The notes beneath the pieces are model-generated. The model was given only the letters and a program-made list of their open reading frames with translations, made no database searches and was not told the origin of the DNA. 64,000 nt of DNA, taken from the NCBI RefSeq assembly GCF_034424525.1, contig NZ_CP139979.1, positions 1,674,001-1,738,000 of the forward strand, given 5' to 3'. The stretch comes from Sphingobium yanoikuyae. GTDB lineage: Bacteria; Pseudomonadota; Alphaproteobacteria; Sphingomonadales; Sphingomonadaceae. Position numbers and translations under genes: made by a program. Shown here in pieces: positions 37,472 through 44,944 of this stretch; the first letter of the stretch is position 1; each line of letters starts with the position of its first letter.

Positions 37472-38737
37472 CTATCCTTCAAAGCGGCGGAGCGAAAAGG
37501 GCGTGGCATCGGCCGGCGGCGGTGCGCCGGTGGCCAGCGCGGCGATGATTTCCCCGGTCAGCGGTCCCAATGTCAGCCCCAGATGCTGGTGGCCGAACGC
37601 ATAGAGCAGGTTTTCCGCGTGGTCACTCCGGCCGATCGCCGGCAGATAATCGGGCAGGGTCGGGCGCGCGCCGATCCAGGGCCTGGCATCCGCCTCGATC
37701 GGCAGGCCCAGCGCGGCGGCATGGGCGCGCAGCCTTTGCCATTTGCGCGGGTCCGGCTGGGCGGAAAGGCTGGAAAATTCGACGAAGCTCGCTGCGCGCA
37801 GGCCGCTTTCGAACCGGGTGACGATCATCGATCGATCCTCGAACACCACCGGCGGCATGTCCATCGGCCAGCCTTCGGGCGGGTTCGGCGTCTGCAGATG
37901 ATAGCCGCGTTCGGCGATGATTGGCACCTTGTGGCCGAGCGGGCGCAGCAATGCGTCCGATGCGGCGCCGGTCGCGACGATGACATGGTCCGCGTCCAGC
38001 GTCCGGCCGTCGGCCAGTTGCACCTGCGCCTTTCCATCACGCGTGGGAAGTGCGGTGACATCTGCCTGTTCGATCCGGCCGCCTGCCGCCAGCAGCACCT
38101 CTCTCAGATCCTGCGCCAGCCGGGTCGGGTCGGCGATGCGGCCGCTGCCCTCACAGCGAATCGCGCCGATGATCGGATGGGGGAACAGGGCTTCGAGCAG
38201 GGCCATCTCGCGCGCCGTCGCATCGCGGAAACGCGCCGTGCCGCAATCGGCGGCCATCCAGGCGCGGCGCCCGGCCAATGCGCTGGTCTCGCTTTCCCAG
38301 ACGATGAAATGCCCATCCTCGATCAGGCGGCTCGGCCCGGCGCATAGCGCGTCGATCCGCTGCCAGGCCGGCATCGCCTGACCCAGCAGCGCCTTTAACG
38401 CCGCGCGTCCTGCCGCAAAGCGCGACGGGCGCGCGGCGTTCAACAGGCGCAGCGAGAAGGGCAGCCAGCGACCGATGTCGCGCCAGGGCAGGCCGAGCGC
38501 GCCGCCGCGCCAGAACAGCCGCCGGGGAAAGCTCTTCACCGTCGCCATCGACGCGAGCGGATCGATCTGCTCCACCGCGACATGGCCGGCATTGCCCCAG
38601 GACGCGCCGCGCAGCGGGTTTTCCCGTTCGATCAGCAGCGTTGAAATTCCCTTTTCCTGCAATCGGATAGCGCAGGATATTCCGACGATGCCGCCGCCGA
38701 TGATGATTGCGTGTTGGGTCAATTGACTTCTTTTCAC
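37472..38737 (-). CDS. DadA/LhpB-type FAD-dependent D-amino acid (D-hydroxyproline) dehydrogenase
   Basis: This 421-residue flavoprotein begins with an ADP-binding motif (AIIIGGGIVGISCA) and has the DAO-family end, GARPTLPDYLPAIGRS followed by GHQHLGLTLGP. Such proteins oxidise D-amino acids; in hydroxyproline clusters they oxidise cis-4-hydroxy-D-proline to pyrroline-4-hydroxy-2-carboxylate. The adjoining epimerase and deaminase genes make that the best guess. The start is unclear: GTG at 38737 has no evident ribosome binding site, while TTG at 38722 follows AAAAGAAG and would begin closer to the dinucleotide motif. It is divergent from the deaminase gene and leads the M24 gene. Confidence 0.88.
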   Translation of the reverse strand: MKRSQLTQHAIIIGGGIVGISCAIRLQEKGISTLLIERENPLRGASWGNAGHVAVEQIDPLASMATVKSFPRRLFWRGGALGLPWRDIGRWLPFSLRLLNAARPSRFAAGRAALKALLGQAMPAWQRIDALCAGPSRLIEDGHFIVWESETSALAGRRAWMAADCGTARFRDATAREMALLEALFPHPIIGAIRCEGSGRIADPTRLAQDLREVLLAAGGRIEQADVTALPTRDGKAQVQLADGRTLDADHVIVATGAASDALLRPLGHKVPIIAERGYHLQTPNPPEGWPMDMPPVVFEDRSMIVTRFESGLRAASFVEFSSLSAQPDPRKWQRLRAHAAALGLPIEADARPWIGARPTLPDYLPAIGRSDHAENLLYAFGHQHLGLTLGPLTGEIIAALATGAPPPADATPFSLRRFEG

Positions 38738-38754
38738 TTGGCGTTGACAATTAG

Positions 38755-38769
38755 ATACCGTATACGATC
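38755..38769. promoter_or_regulatory. GTATACGAT operator copy 5 (dehydrogenase / deaminase)
   Basis: ATACCGTATACGATC contains GTATACGAT at 38760-38768, preceded by ATACC as in copy 4. A TTGACA (38744-38749) lies just upstream on the plus strand, so a bound repressor would sit between or over promoter elements of the deaminase-epimerase operon. Confidence 0.65.
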
Positions 38770-38791
38770 CTAAGTTTCAACGGAGGCTTAT

Positions 38792-39706
38792 GTGAATTCC
38801 TCAAAATTGACGTGGCGTGGTGTCTACCCTGCCGCCACCACCCAGTTCACCCCCGATCTGGACGTTGATATCCCCGCAACCCAGGCTGTCCTGGATGCGC
38901 TGGTGAAGGATGGCGTCGACGGCCTCATCATCGCCGGCACCTGCGGGGAGAACAACTCGCTGGAAGCCGAAGAAAAGCGTGCTGTCGTCAAGGCGGCGGT
39001 CGAGGTCGTGGACGGCCGCGTGCCGATCCTGGTCGGCGTGTCCGAATTCACCACTCGCCGCGCCGTCACCTTCGCGCAGGACGCGGAAAAGCTGGGTGTC
39101 GATGGGCTGATGCTGCTGCCCGCCATGGTCTATGTGCCGACCGTGGGCGAGCTTTGCACCCATTTCGAGACGGTGGCCAAGGCAACGTCGCTGCCGATCA
39201 TGCTCTACAACAATCCGCCGGCCTATCGGGTGAATATCGGCATCGACGCGCTGACCCGCCTCGCCGACACGCCCAACATCGTCGCGGTCAAGGAAAGCGC
39301 GCCCGACCCGCGTCGCTTCACCGACCTGATCAACGCGTTCGGCGACCGCTATATCCTGATGGCGGGCCTGGACGATGTCGCGTTCGAGGGCCTGTTGCTG
39401 GGCGCACATGGCTGGATTTCCGGTCTCACCAGCGCTTTCCCGCGCGAATCCGTGGCACTGGTCGCCGCGATCAACCGGGGCGATCTGGAAGAAGCCCTGC
39501 GCATCTATCGCTGGTTCATGCCGCTGCTGCATCTCGATGCCGATCATGATCTGGTCCAGTCGATCAAGCTGGCCGAAAGCATCATGGGACGCGGCACCGA
39601 GCATGTCCGTTTGCCGCGCATGCCGCTGGAAGGCCAGCGCCGCGCCGACGTCATCCGCTGGGTCGAGCAGTGCGCCGCCACCCAGCCCAGCCTGACGGCG
39701 GTCTGA
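38792..39706 (+). CDS. DHDPS-family protein, probable 4-hydroxy-pyrroline-2-carboxylate deaminase
   Basis: This 304-residue class I aldolase-type protein has the family residues Tyr139 (LYNNPPAYR) and the Schiff-base Lys167 (VAVKES). The substrate loop reads GTCGEN (49-54) rather than the GTTGE of dihydrodipicolinate synthase. In hydroxyproline clusters this family (HypD/LhpC) converts pyrroline-4-hydroxy-2-carboxylate to 2-oxoglutarate semialdehyde and ammonia. It is coupled to the epimerase gene (TGATG) and divergent from the D-amino acid dehydrogenase. The start is GTG at 38792 behind CGGAGG; an ATG two bases earlier is followed at once by TGA. Confidence 0.88.
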   Translation: MNSSKLTWRGVYPAATTQFTPDLDVDIPATQAVLDALVKDGVDGLIIAGTCGENNSLEAEEKRAVVKAAVEVVDGRVPILVGVSEFTTRRAVTFAQDAEKLGVDGLMLLPAMVYVPTVGELCTHFETVAKATSLPIMLYNNPPAYRVNIGIDALTRLADTPNIVAVKESAPDPRRFTDLINAFGDRYILMAGLDDVAFEGLLLGAHGWISGLTSAFPRESVALVAAINRGDLEEALRIYRWFMPLLHLDADHDLVQSIKLAESIMGRGTEHVRLPRMPLEGQRRADVIRWVEQCAATQPSLTAV

Positions 39707-40713
39707 TGTCCGCGGTGCGCCACACCTTCTTCTGCATAGACGGCCATACGGCGGGCAACCCCGTCCGTCTGGTCGCGGGCGGCGCGCCGCTGCTCAAGGG
39801 AAAGTCCATGGCGGAACGCCGCCTGGACTTTCTCGACCGCTTCGACTGGATCCGGACCAGTCTCTGCTTCGAGCCGCGCGGCCATGACATGATGTCGGGC
39901 GGTTTCCTCTACCCGCCGACGCGCGACGATACCGACATCGGTATTCTCTTCATCGAGACCAGCGGCTGCCTGCCGATGTGTGGTCATGGCACGATCGGCA
40001 TGGTGACGTTCGGCCTGGAAAATGGCCTGATCCAGCCGGCGACGCCGGGCAGGCTGCGGGTCGAAGTGCCCGCGGGCATCATCGACATCGATTACACGAC
40101 CGACGGCAAGCGCGTGACATCGGTCAAGATCCGCAACGTCCCCGCCTATCTGGCGGCGGAGGGGATCGCAATCGACGTGCCGGGCTTCGGGCCGCTCAGC
40201 GTCGATGTCTCCTATGGTGGCAATTACTACGCGATCGTAGAACCGCAGGGTGCCTATACCGGCCTCGACGATCTCGGCGCATCGCGCATCGTGGAACTCA
40301 GCCGCACCATTCGCGAACTGGTGCGCGCGCAATATCAACCGGTTCATCCGCTCGAACCCAGTATCAAGGGGGTCAGCCATGTGCTGTGGGCCGACAAGCC
40401 CAAGGGCGAGGGGGCGGATGGTCGCAATGCCGTCTTTTACGGCGAGCGGGCGATTGACCGCAGCCCCTGCGGCACCGGCACGTCGGCGCGGCTGGCGCAT
40501 CTGGCGGCCAAAGGCAAGCTGAAGGTCGGCGACCGGTTCGTGCATGAAAGCTATATTTGCAGTCGCTTCATCGGCCGGGTCGAGGCCGAGACGATGATCG
40601 GCGACCAGAAGGCGATCATCCCCTCGATCGAGGGATCGGCAATCGCCACCGGCTTCAACACCATCTGGGTCGATCGCGAAGACCCGTTCTGGGCCGGCTT
40701 CACGGTCGTATGA
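39706..40713 (+). CDS. 4-hydroxyproline 2-epimerase (proline racemase family)
   Basis: This 335-residue protein of the proline racemase superfamily keeps both catalytic cysteines, C92 in MCGHGT and C255 in DRSPCGTGTS. Two cysteines mean racemase or epimerase activity; the related trans-3-hydroxyproline dehydratases have lost one. Its neighbours (deaminase and D-amino-acid dehydrogenase) point to trans-4-hydroxy-L-proline / cis-4-hydroxy-D-proline epimerisation, the first step of bacterial hydroxyproline breakdown. The ATG shares one base with the previous stop. Confidence 0.93.
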   Translation: MSAVRHTFFCIDGHTAGNPVRLVAGGAPLLKGKSMAERRLDFLDRFDWIRTSLCFEPRGHDMMSGGFLYPPTRDDTDIGILFIETSGCLPMCGHGTIGMVTFGLENGLIQPATPGRLRVEVPAGIIDIDYTTDGKRVTSVKIRNVPAYLAAEGIAIDVPGFGPLSVDVSYGGNYYAIVEPQGAYTGLDDLGASRIVELSRTIRELVRAQYQPVHPLEPSIKGVSHVLWADKPKGEGADGRNAVFYGERAIDRSPCGTGTSARLAHLAAKGKLKVGDRFVHESYICSRFIGRVEAETMIGDQKAIIPSIEGSAIATGFNTIWVDREDPFWAGFTVV

Positions 40714-40753
40714 GGCAGGCATTGCAGAGCGGGCGGGCGGGATCGTCCATCAT

Positions 40754-40767
40754 ATACGAAGTTGTAT
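40754..40767. promoter_or_regulatory. Diverged operator copy before the GntR gene
   Basis: ATACGAAGTTGTAT is an inverted repeat (ATAC/GTAT) 32 nt before the GntR start. With the bases before it (ATATACGA) it keeps seven of the nine positions of GTATACGAT. It may allow weaker autoregulation. Confidence 0.4.
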
Positions 40768-40798
40768 TCCGTCGTTCGCTCTGTGCTATGCTCGCCGC

Positions 40799-41449
40799 AT
40801 GAGCCTAGTCATCCGAAACCTCTCCGACCAGTTGGTCGACCTTGTCCGTGAGCGCATATTGTCCGGTCGGGTGCCGCCCGACGGGCCGATCCGCCAGGAT
40901 GCGCTGGCCGCCGAACTGGGGATCAGCAAGATTCCGCTGCGCGAGGCACTGGCCCGACTGGAGCAGGAAGGGTTGCTCAAGTCGCAGGCCAATCGCGGCT
41001 TCTTCGTGCGCAGCCTCAATCGGGTGGAGGCGGACGAAGTCTATGCGCTGCGCCTGAAGCTGGAACCCGATGTTATGGCGTTGGCCGCCGAACGGGCGGA
41101 CGAGGCGGAGCATCAGGCCGCGATCAACACGCTGGCCACCCTCTATCAGGTCACCGACGAAGGCGGCGACGGGGTGGGCGCGTTCAACCGCGCCTTCCAC
41201 ATGGCGCTGCTGCGTCCCAGCAACCAGCCGCTGTCGGTCAATATTCTCGAACGGCTCCATATTCTGTCGGAACGCTATGTCCGCAAGCATCTGGAGCCGC
41301 TCGGCCGCGACGAACGCGCCAATGACGAACATCGCGAGATGCTCGATGCCTGGCTTGCCCGCGACGGCCAACTGATCCGCGAACTCACGGTCGCACATAT
41401 CCGCAAAACCATGGACGATCTCATGGTTCAGCTCGACGCCGACGACTGA
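40799..41449 (+). CDS. GntR/FCD-family transcription regulator
   Basis: This 216-residue protein has an N-terminal GntR winged helix (about 1-70, with IRQDALAAELGISKIPLREA) and a C-terminal all-helical FCD domain (about 80-212), the FadR/VanR layout. FCD proteins usually bind a small acid through a metal and repress nearby catabolic genes. It lies beside the hydroxyproline genes and is the only regulator in 19-53 kb. It is therefore the natural candidate to bind the repeated GTATACGAT sites. GntR-family repressors are known for hydroxyproline operons of rhizobia. It may be transcribed with the following permease. Confidence 0.92.
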   Translation: MSLVIRNLSDQLVDLVRERILSGRVPPDGPIRQDALAAELGISKIPLREALARLEQEGLLKSQANRGFFVRSLNRVEADEVYALRLKLEPDVMALAAERADEAEHQAAINTLATLYQVTDEGGDGVGAFNRAFHMALLRPSNQPLSVNILERLHILSERYVRKHLEPLGRDERANDEHREMLDAWLARDGQLIRELTVAHIRKTMDDLMVQLDADD

Positions 41450-41500
41450 ACCATAACCGAGCAACCGGAACGTCCATAAGAACAGGGAAGGAAATTTCGG

Positions 41501-42946
41501 TTGAGCACTGGATTTTGGGGACCGATCAAGCCGATCGGCGCCGGTCATCACGCGCAGCATCAGCAGTTGCGCAAGACATTGTCCTGGCCGCATCTGATCG
41601 CGCTGGGGGTCGGGGCGATCGTCGGCACCGGCATCTACACGCTGACCGGCGTGGGCGCCGACCGAGCAGGGCCGGCGGTGATCCTGGCCTTCGCCATTGC
41701 GGGGGCCGTATGCGCCTGCGCTGCGCTGGCCTATGCCGAACTGGCCACGCTGATCCCGACCGCGGGCAGCGCCTATACCTACACCTATTCGGTGCTGGGG
41801 GAGACGCTGGCCTGGGTAGTGGGGTGGAGCCTGATCCTGGAATACTCGCTGGCGTGCAGCACCGTGGCGGTCGGCTGGTCGGGCTATCTGGTCGGCTGGG
41901 TACAGCAGGCGGGGATCAGCCTGCCGCCGATGCTGCTCGCCGGGCCGCATGGCGGTGGCATCGTCAACCTGCCTGCCGTGCTTGTGGCACTGGCGATCGC
42001 CGGCATGCTGATCGCGGGCACGCGGGAAAGCGCGACGCTCAACATCGTCCTGGTGGTCATCAAGCTGACCGCGCTGGCCGCCTTCGTCGCGCTGGCGCTC
42101 CCCGCCTTCCAGTCCGACCATCTCCAGCCCTTCATGCCCTATGGCTTCGTCAGTCATGTGGAAGGTGGCATGACGCGCGGCGTGATGGCGGCGGCGGCGA
42201 TCGTCTTCTTCGCCTTTTACGGTTTCGATGCGGTTGCGACCTCGGCAGAGGAAGCGCGCAATCCTGGCCGTGACCTCACCATCGGCATCGTCGGATCGAT
42301 GGCGGTCTGCACCCTCATCTATATGGCGGTCGCGGTCGCGGCGATCGGTGCGCTCGACTATCGGGCGCTGGCCGGTTCGTCCGAACCGCTGGCGCTGGTG
42401 TTGCGCACGCTGGAGCATCCGGTTGCCGCCTGGCTGGTGGCGGGCGCCGCGCTGGTGGCGCTGCCCTCCGTCATCCTGGTCATGATGTATGGCCAGAGCC
42501 GCATCTTCTTCGTCATGGCGCGTGACGGCCTGCTGCCGCGATCGCTCAGCAAGGTGTCGGAAAAGACCGGCTCGCCTGCCCGCATCACCGCGATCACCGG
42601 CGTCTTCGTCGCGGCCGTCGCCGGCTTCTTCCGCCTCGACGAGATTGCCGAGCTGGCCAATGCCGGCACGCTGATTGCCTTCATCGCGGTTGCCGGCTGC
42701 ATGATGGCGCTGCGCCGCAAGGCGCCGGAGATGAAGCGCGTGTTTCGCTGTCCGCAGCCCTATCTGGTCGGCACGCTGGCGATTATCGGCTGCCTCTATC
42801 TGCTGATCAGCCTGCCTGAAAAGACGCTGCTGCGCTTTGGCCTGTGGAACCTCGTCGGCCTGGCCCTCTATTTCGCCTATAGCCGGGGTCGCAGCCTGCT
42901 GCGCACCACGGGCCATGCGGCTAGCGAGGAAGGCTTGCCGGAATAG
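41501..42946 (+). CDS. APC-family amino acid permease
   Basis: This 481-residue membrane protein has about 12 hydrophobic segments. It carries the APC/cationic-amino-acid-transporter motif GVGAIVGTGIYTLTG near residue 38 and FFAFYGFDAVATSAEE in the middle. It takes up amino acids across the inner membrane; proline or hydroxyproline is suggested by context only. The start is a TTG at 41501 preceded by AGGGAAGGAAA. The 51-nt gap from the GntR gene suggests one transcription unit. Confidence 0.9.
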   Translation: MSTGFWGPIKPIGAGHHAQHQQLRKTLSWPHLIALGVGAIVGTGIYTLTGVGADRAGPAVILAFAIAGAVCACAALAYAELATLIPTAGSAYTYTYSVLGETLAWVVGWSLILEYSLACSTVAVGWSGYLVGWVQQAGISLPPMLLAGPHGGGIVNLPAVLVALAIAGMLIAGTRESATLNIVLVVIKLTALAAFVALALPAFQSDHLQPFMPYGFVSHVEGGMTRGVMAAAAIVFFAFYGFDAVATSAEEARNPGRDLTIGIVGSMAVCTLIYMAVAVAAIGALDYRALAGSSEPLALVLRTLEHPVAAWLVAGAALVALPSVILVMMYGQSRIFFVMARDGLLPRSLSKVSEKTGSPARITAITGVFVAAVAGFFRLDEIAELANAGTLIAFIAVAGCMMALRRKAPEMKRVFRCPQPYLVGTLAIIGCLYLLISLPEKTLLRFGLWNLVGLALYFAYSRGRSLLRTTGHAASEEGLPE

Positions 42947-42961
42947 TGCAGCCTTGACCCG

Positions 42962-42995
42962 AGCCGGTCAGCCGCGTCGCCGCGACTGGCCGGCT
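42962..42995. terminator. Hairpin between convergent permease and GGT genes
   Basis: AGCCGGTCAG (42962-42971) pairs with CTGGCCGGCT (42986-42995) with one G-T pair, and CGCG repeats inside extend the stem. It lies between two convergent stops. Confidence 0.6.
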
Positions 42996-42998
42996 TGC

Positions 42999-44864
42999 TC
43001 AATAGCCCACAGCATAGCCCATGCGTCGGGGATCGGCGCCGGCCATGCGGGCGCCCGACGCATCGGCCAAAATGCCCTGCACGCTGCCGATCGCATAGGG
43101 ACCGACCAGCTCGATCTTGTGCCCCATCGCGGTCAGCCGCTGGATCGTGGCGTCCGGGAAGCGCCGTTCCGCCTGCACGGTGATCGCCGCGCCGGGCTTG
43201 TAGAAATTGGGATCGGCGTCGAGCGCGAAGCGCGGCGCCTCGATTGCGGTCTGGATCGGCAGGCCGCGATCAACGACATTGACCAGGAACTGGAACTGGG
43301 TCTGGCCGATCGTCTCGCCGCCGGGCGAGCCGAAGACCAGTTTCAGCCGGCCCTTGTCGAGCACGATGGTCGGGCCATTGCCGAGCAGGGCGATCTTGCC
43401 CGGTGCGACCTTGTTGGGATGGCCGGCATAGGGGGCGGACGACCCCAGGCGCAGGCCGTTGTTGAACAATATGCCGGTATTGCCCATCACCAGGAAGGTG
43501 CCGAAGCCGCCGCCGACCGTCGTCGTGACCGCGATGGCATTGCCGTCGGCATCGACCGCCGACAGGCTGGTGGTGTCGCCGCCGCGCGTGTGGTCGTCAC
43601 CCTGATGCGCGAAATCCTGCCGTGCCCGTTCCAGCGCGGCACGGTCGAAGGCGGCGGCATTGCCGCCATCGGGATAGAGGCCCGCGCGGGCGGCATCGAT
43701 CAGCTTGCGTCGCTCGGCGGCGAAGCGCTTGGACAGCAGGCCCTCGACCGGCGTCTTGGCGAATTTGGGATCGGCGGCATATTTATAGACATCGGCCTTC
43801 GCGACCTTGATCGCCTCGATCAGATAATGGGTGAAGAGCGGATCGTCGGCGGGCAGCGCGGCCAGATCGAACCCCTCCACAAGATTGAGCTGCTCGCACA
43901 ATTCCAGCCCCGTGCGCGAGGTGAGCGGGCTGCAATAGACGTCCAGCCCGCGATAATTGGTCGTGACCGGATCGTCCCAGCGCGGCTGATAGGCCTTGAG
44001 GTCATCGAGCCGCAGCCAGCCGCCCGTCTGTGCCGAGAAGCGAGCAAATTCCTGCGCGATCGGGCCGGTGTAGAAATAGTCATGCGCCGCCTGCAAGGCA
44101 CGATCGCGATCGGCGCCGCCCTTGAGCGCCTGGCTCTCCGCATCGGCAAGGGCCTGAAAGCTACGGGCGAGATCGGGATTGCGGAAGATGGATCGCGGGG
44201 CGGGAGGCTGGCCACCGGGCAGGAAGATCGCGGCGCTGGTCGGATAAAGCGCCAGCGTCTTTTGCGCGCGCGTGATGAACATGGCGATGGAGGCATCGAG
44301 CGGGTGACCATCGCGGGCATAGCCGATCGCCGGTTCAAGCAGGGTCGAGAGCGGCAATTTGCCGAACCGGCGGGCCAGCGCGATCCAGCCGCCAAAGGCG
44401 CCCGGCACGGTCAGTGCCTTGGGACCATGGTCCAGCGCCTTGGGATCGCCATCGGGATCAAGCAGGCGCGGCGCGCCGCCGGTGAAGGCCAGTGACTGGA
44501 CCTTGCCGGTCTTGCGATCGAGGCAGGTGGCAAAGCCGTTGCCGCCCGCGCTGGATGCCCAGGGTTCGACCACGTTCATGACCGCCATCGCCGCGACCAC
44601 GGCGTCGGCCGCGGTGCCGCCTTGCATCAGCATGCGGGTGCCGGCCATGGCCGCCAGCGGATGGCCGGCGGTCACGCCGCCATGCGGCATGGGCACTTCG
44701 ACCCGGTGCGCGGCGACGCTGGCGCTGCCGGTGCGGGGCGCGTCGGGCGCGCGTGCGCCCGATTGAGCCCAAGCGCGGCCGGGCAGGGCGGTGAGCGCCA
44801 TGCCGGCAAGGCCGGCGGCCAGCATTTCGCGGCGATCCAGGAAGGATGGGGGCGTATCGGACAT
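42999..44864 (-). CDS. Exported gamma-glutamyltransferase-family protein 1
   Basis: This 621-residue Ntn-hydrolase precursor has a twin-arginine-like signal (DRREMLAAGLAGMAL...GRAWA). Self-cleavage is expected before Thr431 in GGDTTSLSAVD, giving large and small subunits. The usual Thr-Thr-His is Thr-Thr-Ser here. Family blocks such as MLMQGGTAADA, SSAGGNGF and the late GSPGGETIGQT are present. GGTs cut gamma-glutamyl bonds of glutathione and gamma-glutamyl peptides in the periplasm. The ATG at 44864 begins the signal; the frame extends upstream into the operon hairpin. It is the second gene behind the TonB receptor at 44945. Confidence 0.92.
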   Translation of the reverse strand: MSDTPPSFLDRREMLAAGLAGMALTALPGRAWAQSGARAPDAPRTGSASVAAHRVEVPMPHGGVTAGHPLAAMAGTRMLMQGGTAADAVVAAMAVMNVVEPWASSAGGNGFATCLDRKTGKVQSLAFTGGAPRLLDPDGDPKALDHGPKALTVPGAFGGWIALARRFGKLPLSTLLEPAIGYARDGHPLDASIAMFITRAQKTLALYPTSAAIFLPGGQPPAPRSIFRNPDLARSFQALADAESQALKGGADRDRALQAAHDYFYTGPIAQEFARFSAQTGGWLRLDDLKAYQPRWDDPVTTNYRGLDVYCSPLTSRTGLELCEQLNLVEGFDLAALPADDPLFTHYLIEAIKVAKADVYKYAADPKFAKTPVEGLLSKRFAAERRKLIDAARAGLYPDGGNAAAFDRAALERARQDFAHQGDDHTRGGDTTSLSAVDADGNAIAVTTTVGGGFGTFLVMGNTGILFNNGLRLGSSAPYAGHPNKVAPGKIALLGNGPTIVLDKGRLKLVFGSPGGETIGQTQFQFLVNVVDRGLPIQTAIEAPRFALDADPNFYKPGAAITVQAERRFPDATIQRLTAMGHKIELVGPYAIGSVQGILADASGARMAGADPRRMGYAVGY

Positions 44865-44901
44865 GGCGGGGCGACCTTGCAGGGGAAAGGAAAAGGGGGG
44901 A

Positions 44902-44931
44902 ATGGGCACGGCAGCATCGCGCCGTGCCCAT
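44902..44931 (-). repeat. Perfect hairpin inside the TonB receptor-GGT operon
   Basis: ATGGGCACGGC (44902-44912) and GCCGTGCCCAT (44921-44931) form an 11-bp stem with an 8-nt loop in the 80-nt gap. On the minus strand a pyrimidine-rich tract (CCCCCCTTTTCC) follows. It could attenuate transcription into the GGT gene or stabilise the receptor mRNA. Confidence 0.6.
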
Positions 44932-44944
44932 GTCTTGCAAGCCT

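Noticed and set aside
38792..39706. Annotation as dihydrodipicolinate synthase (dapA)
   Set aside because: The substrate loop is GTCGEN and the gene is coupled to a hydroxyproline epimerase, so a deaminase of the same family is more likely.
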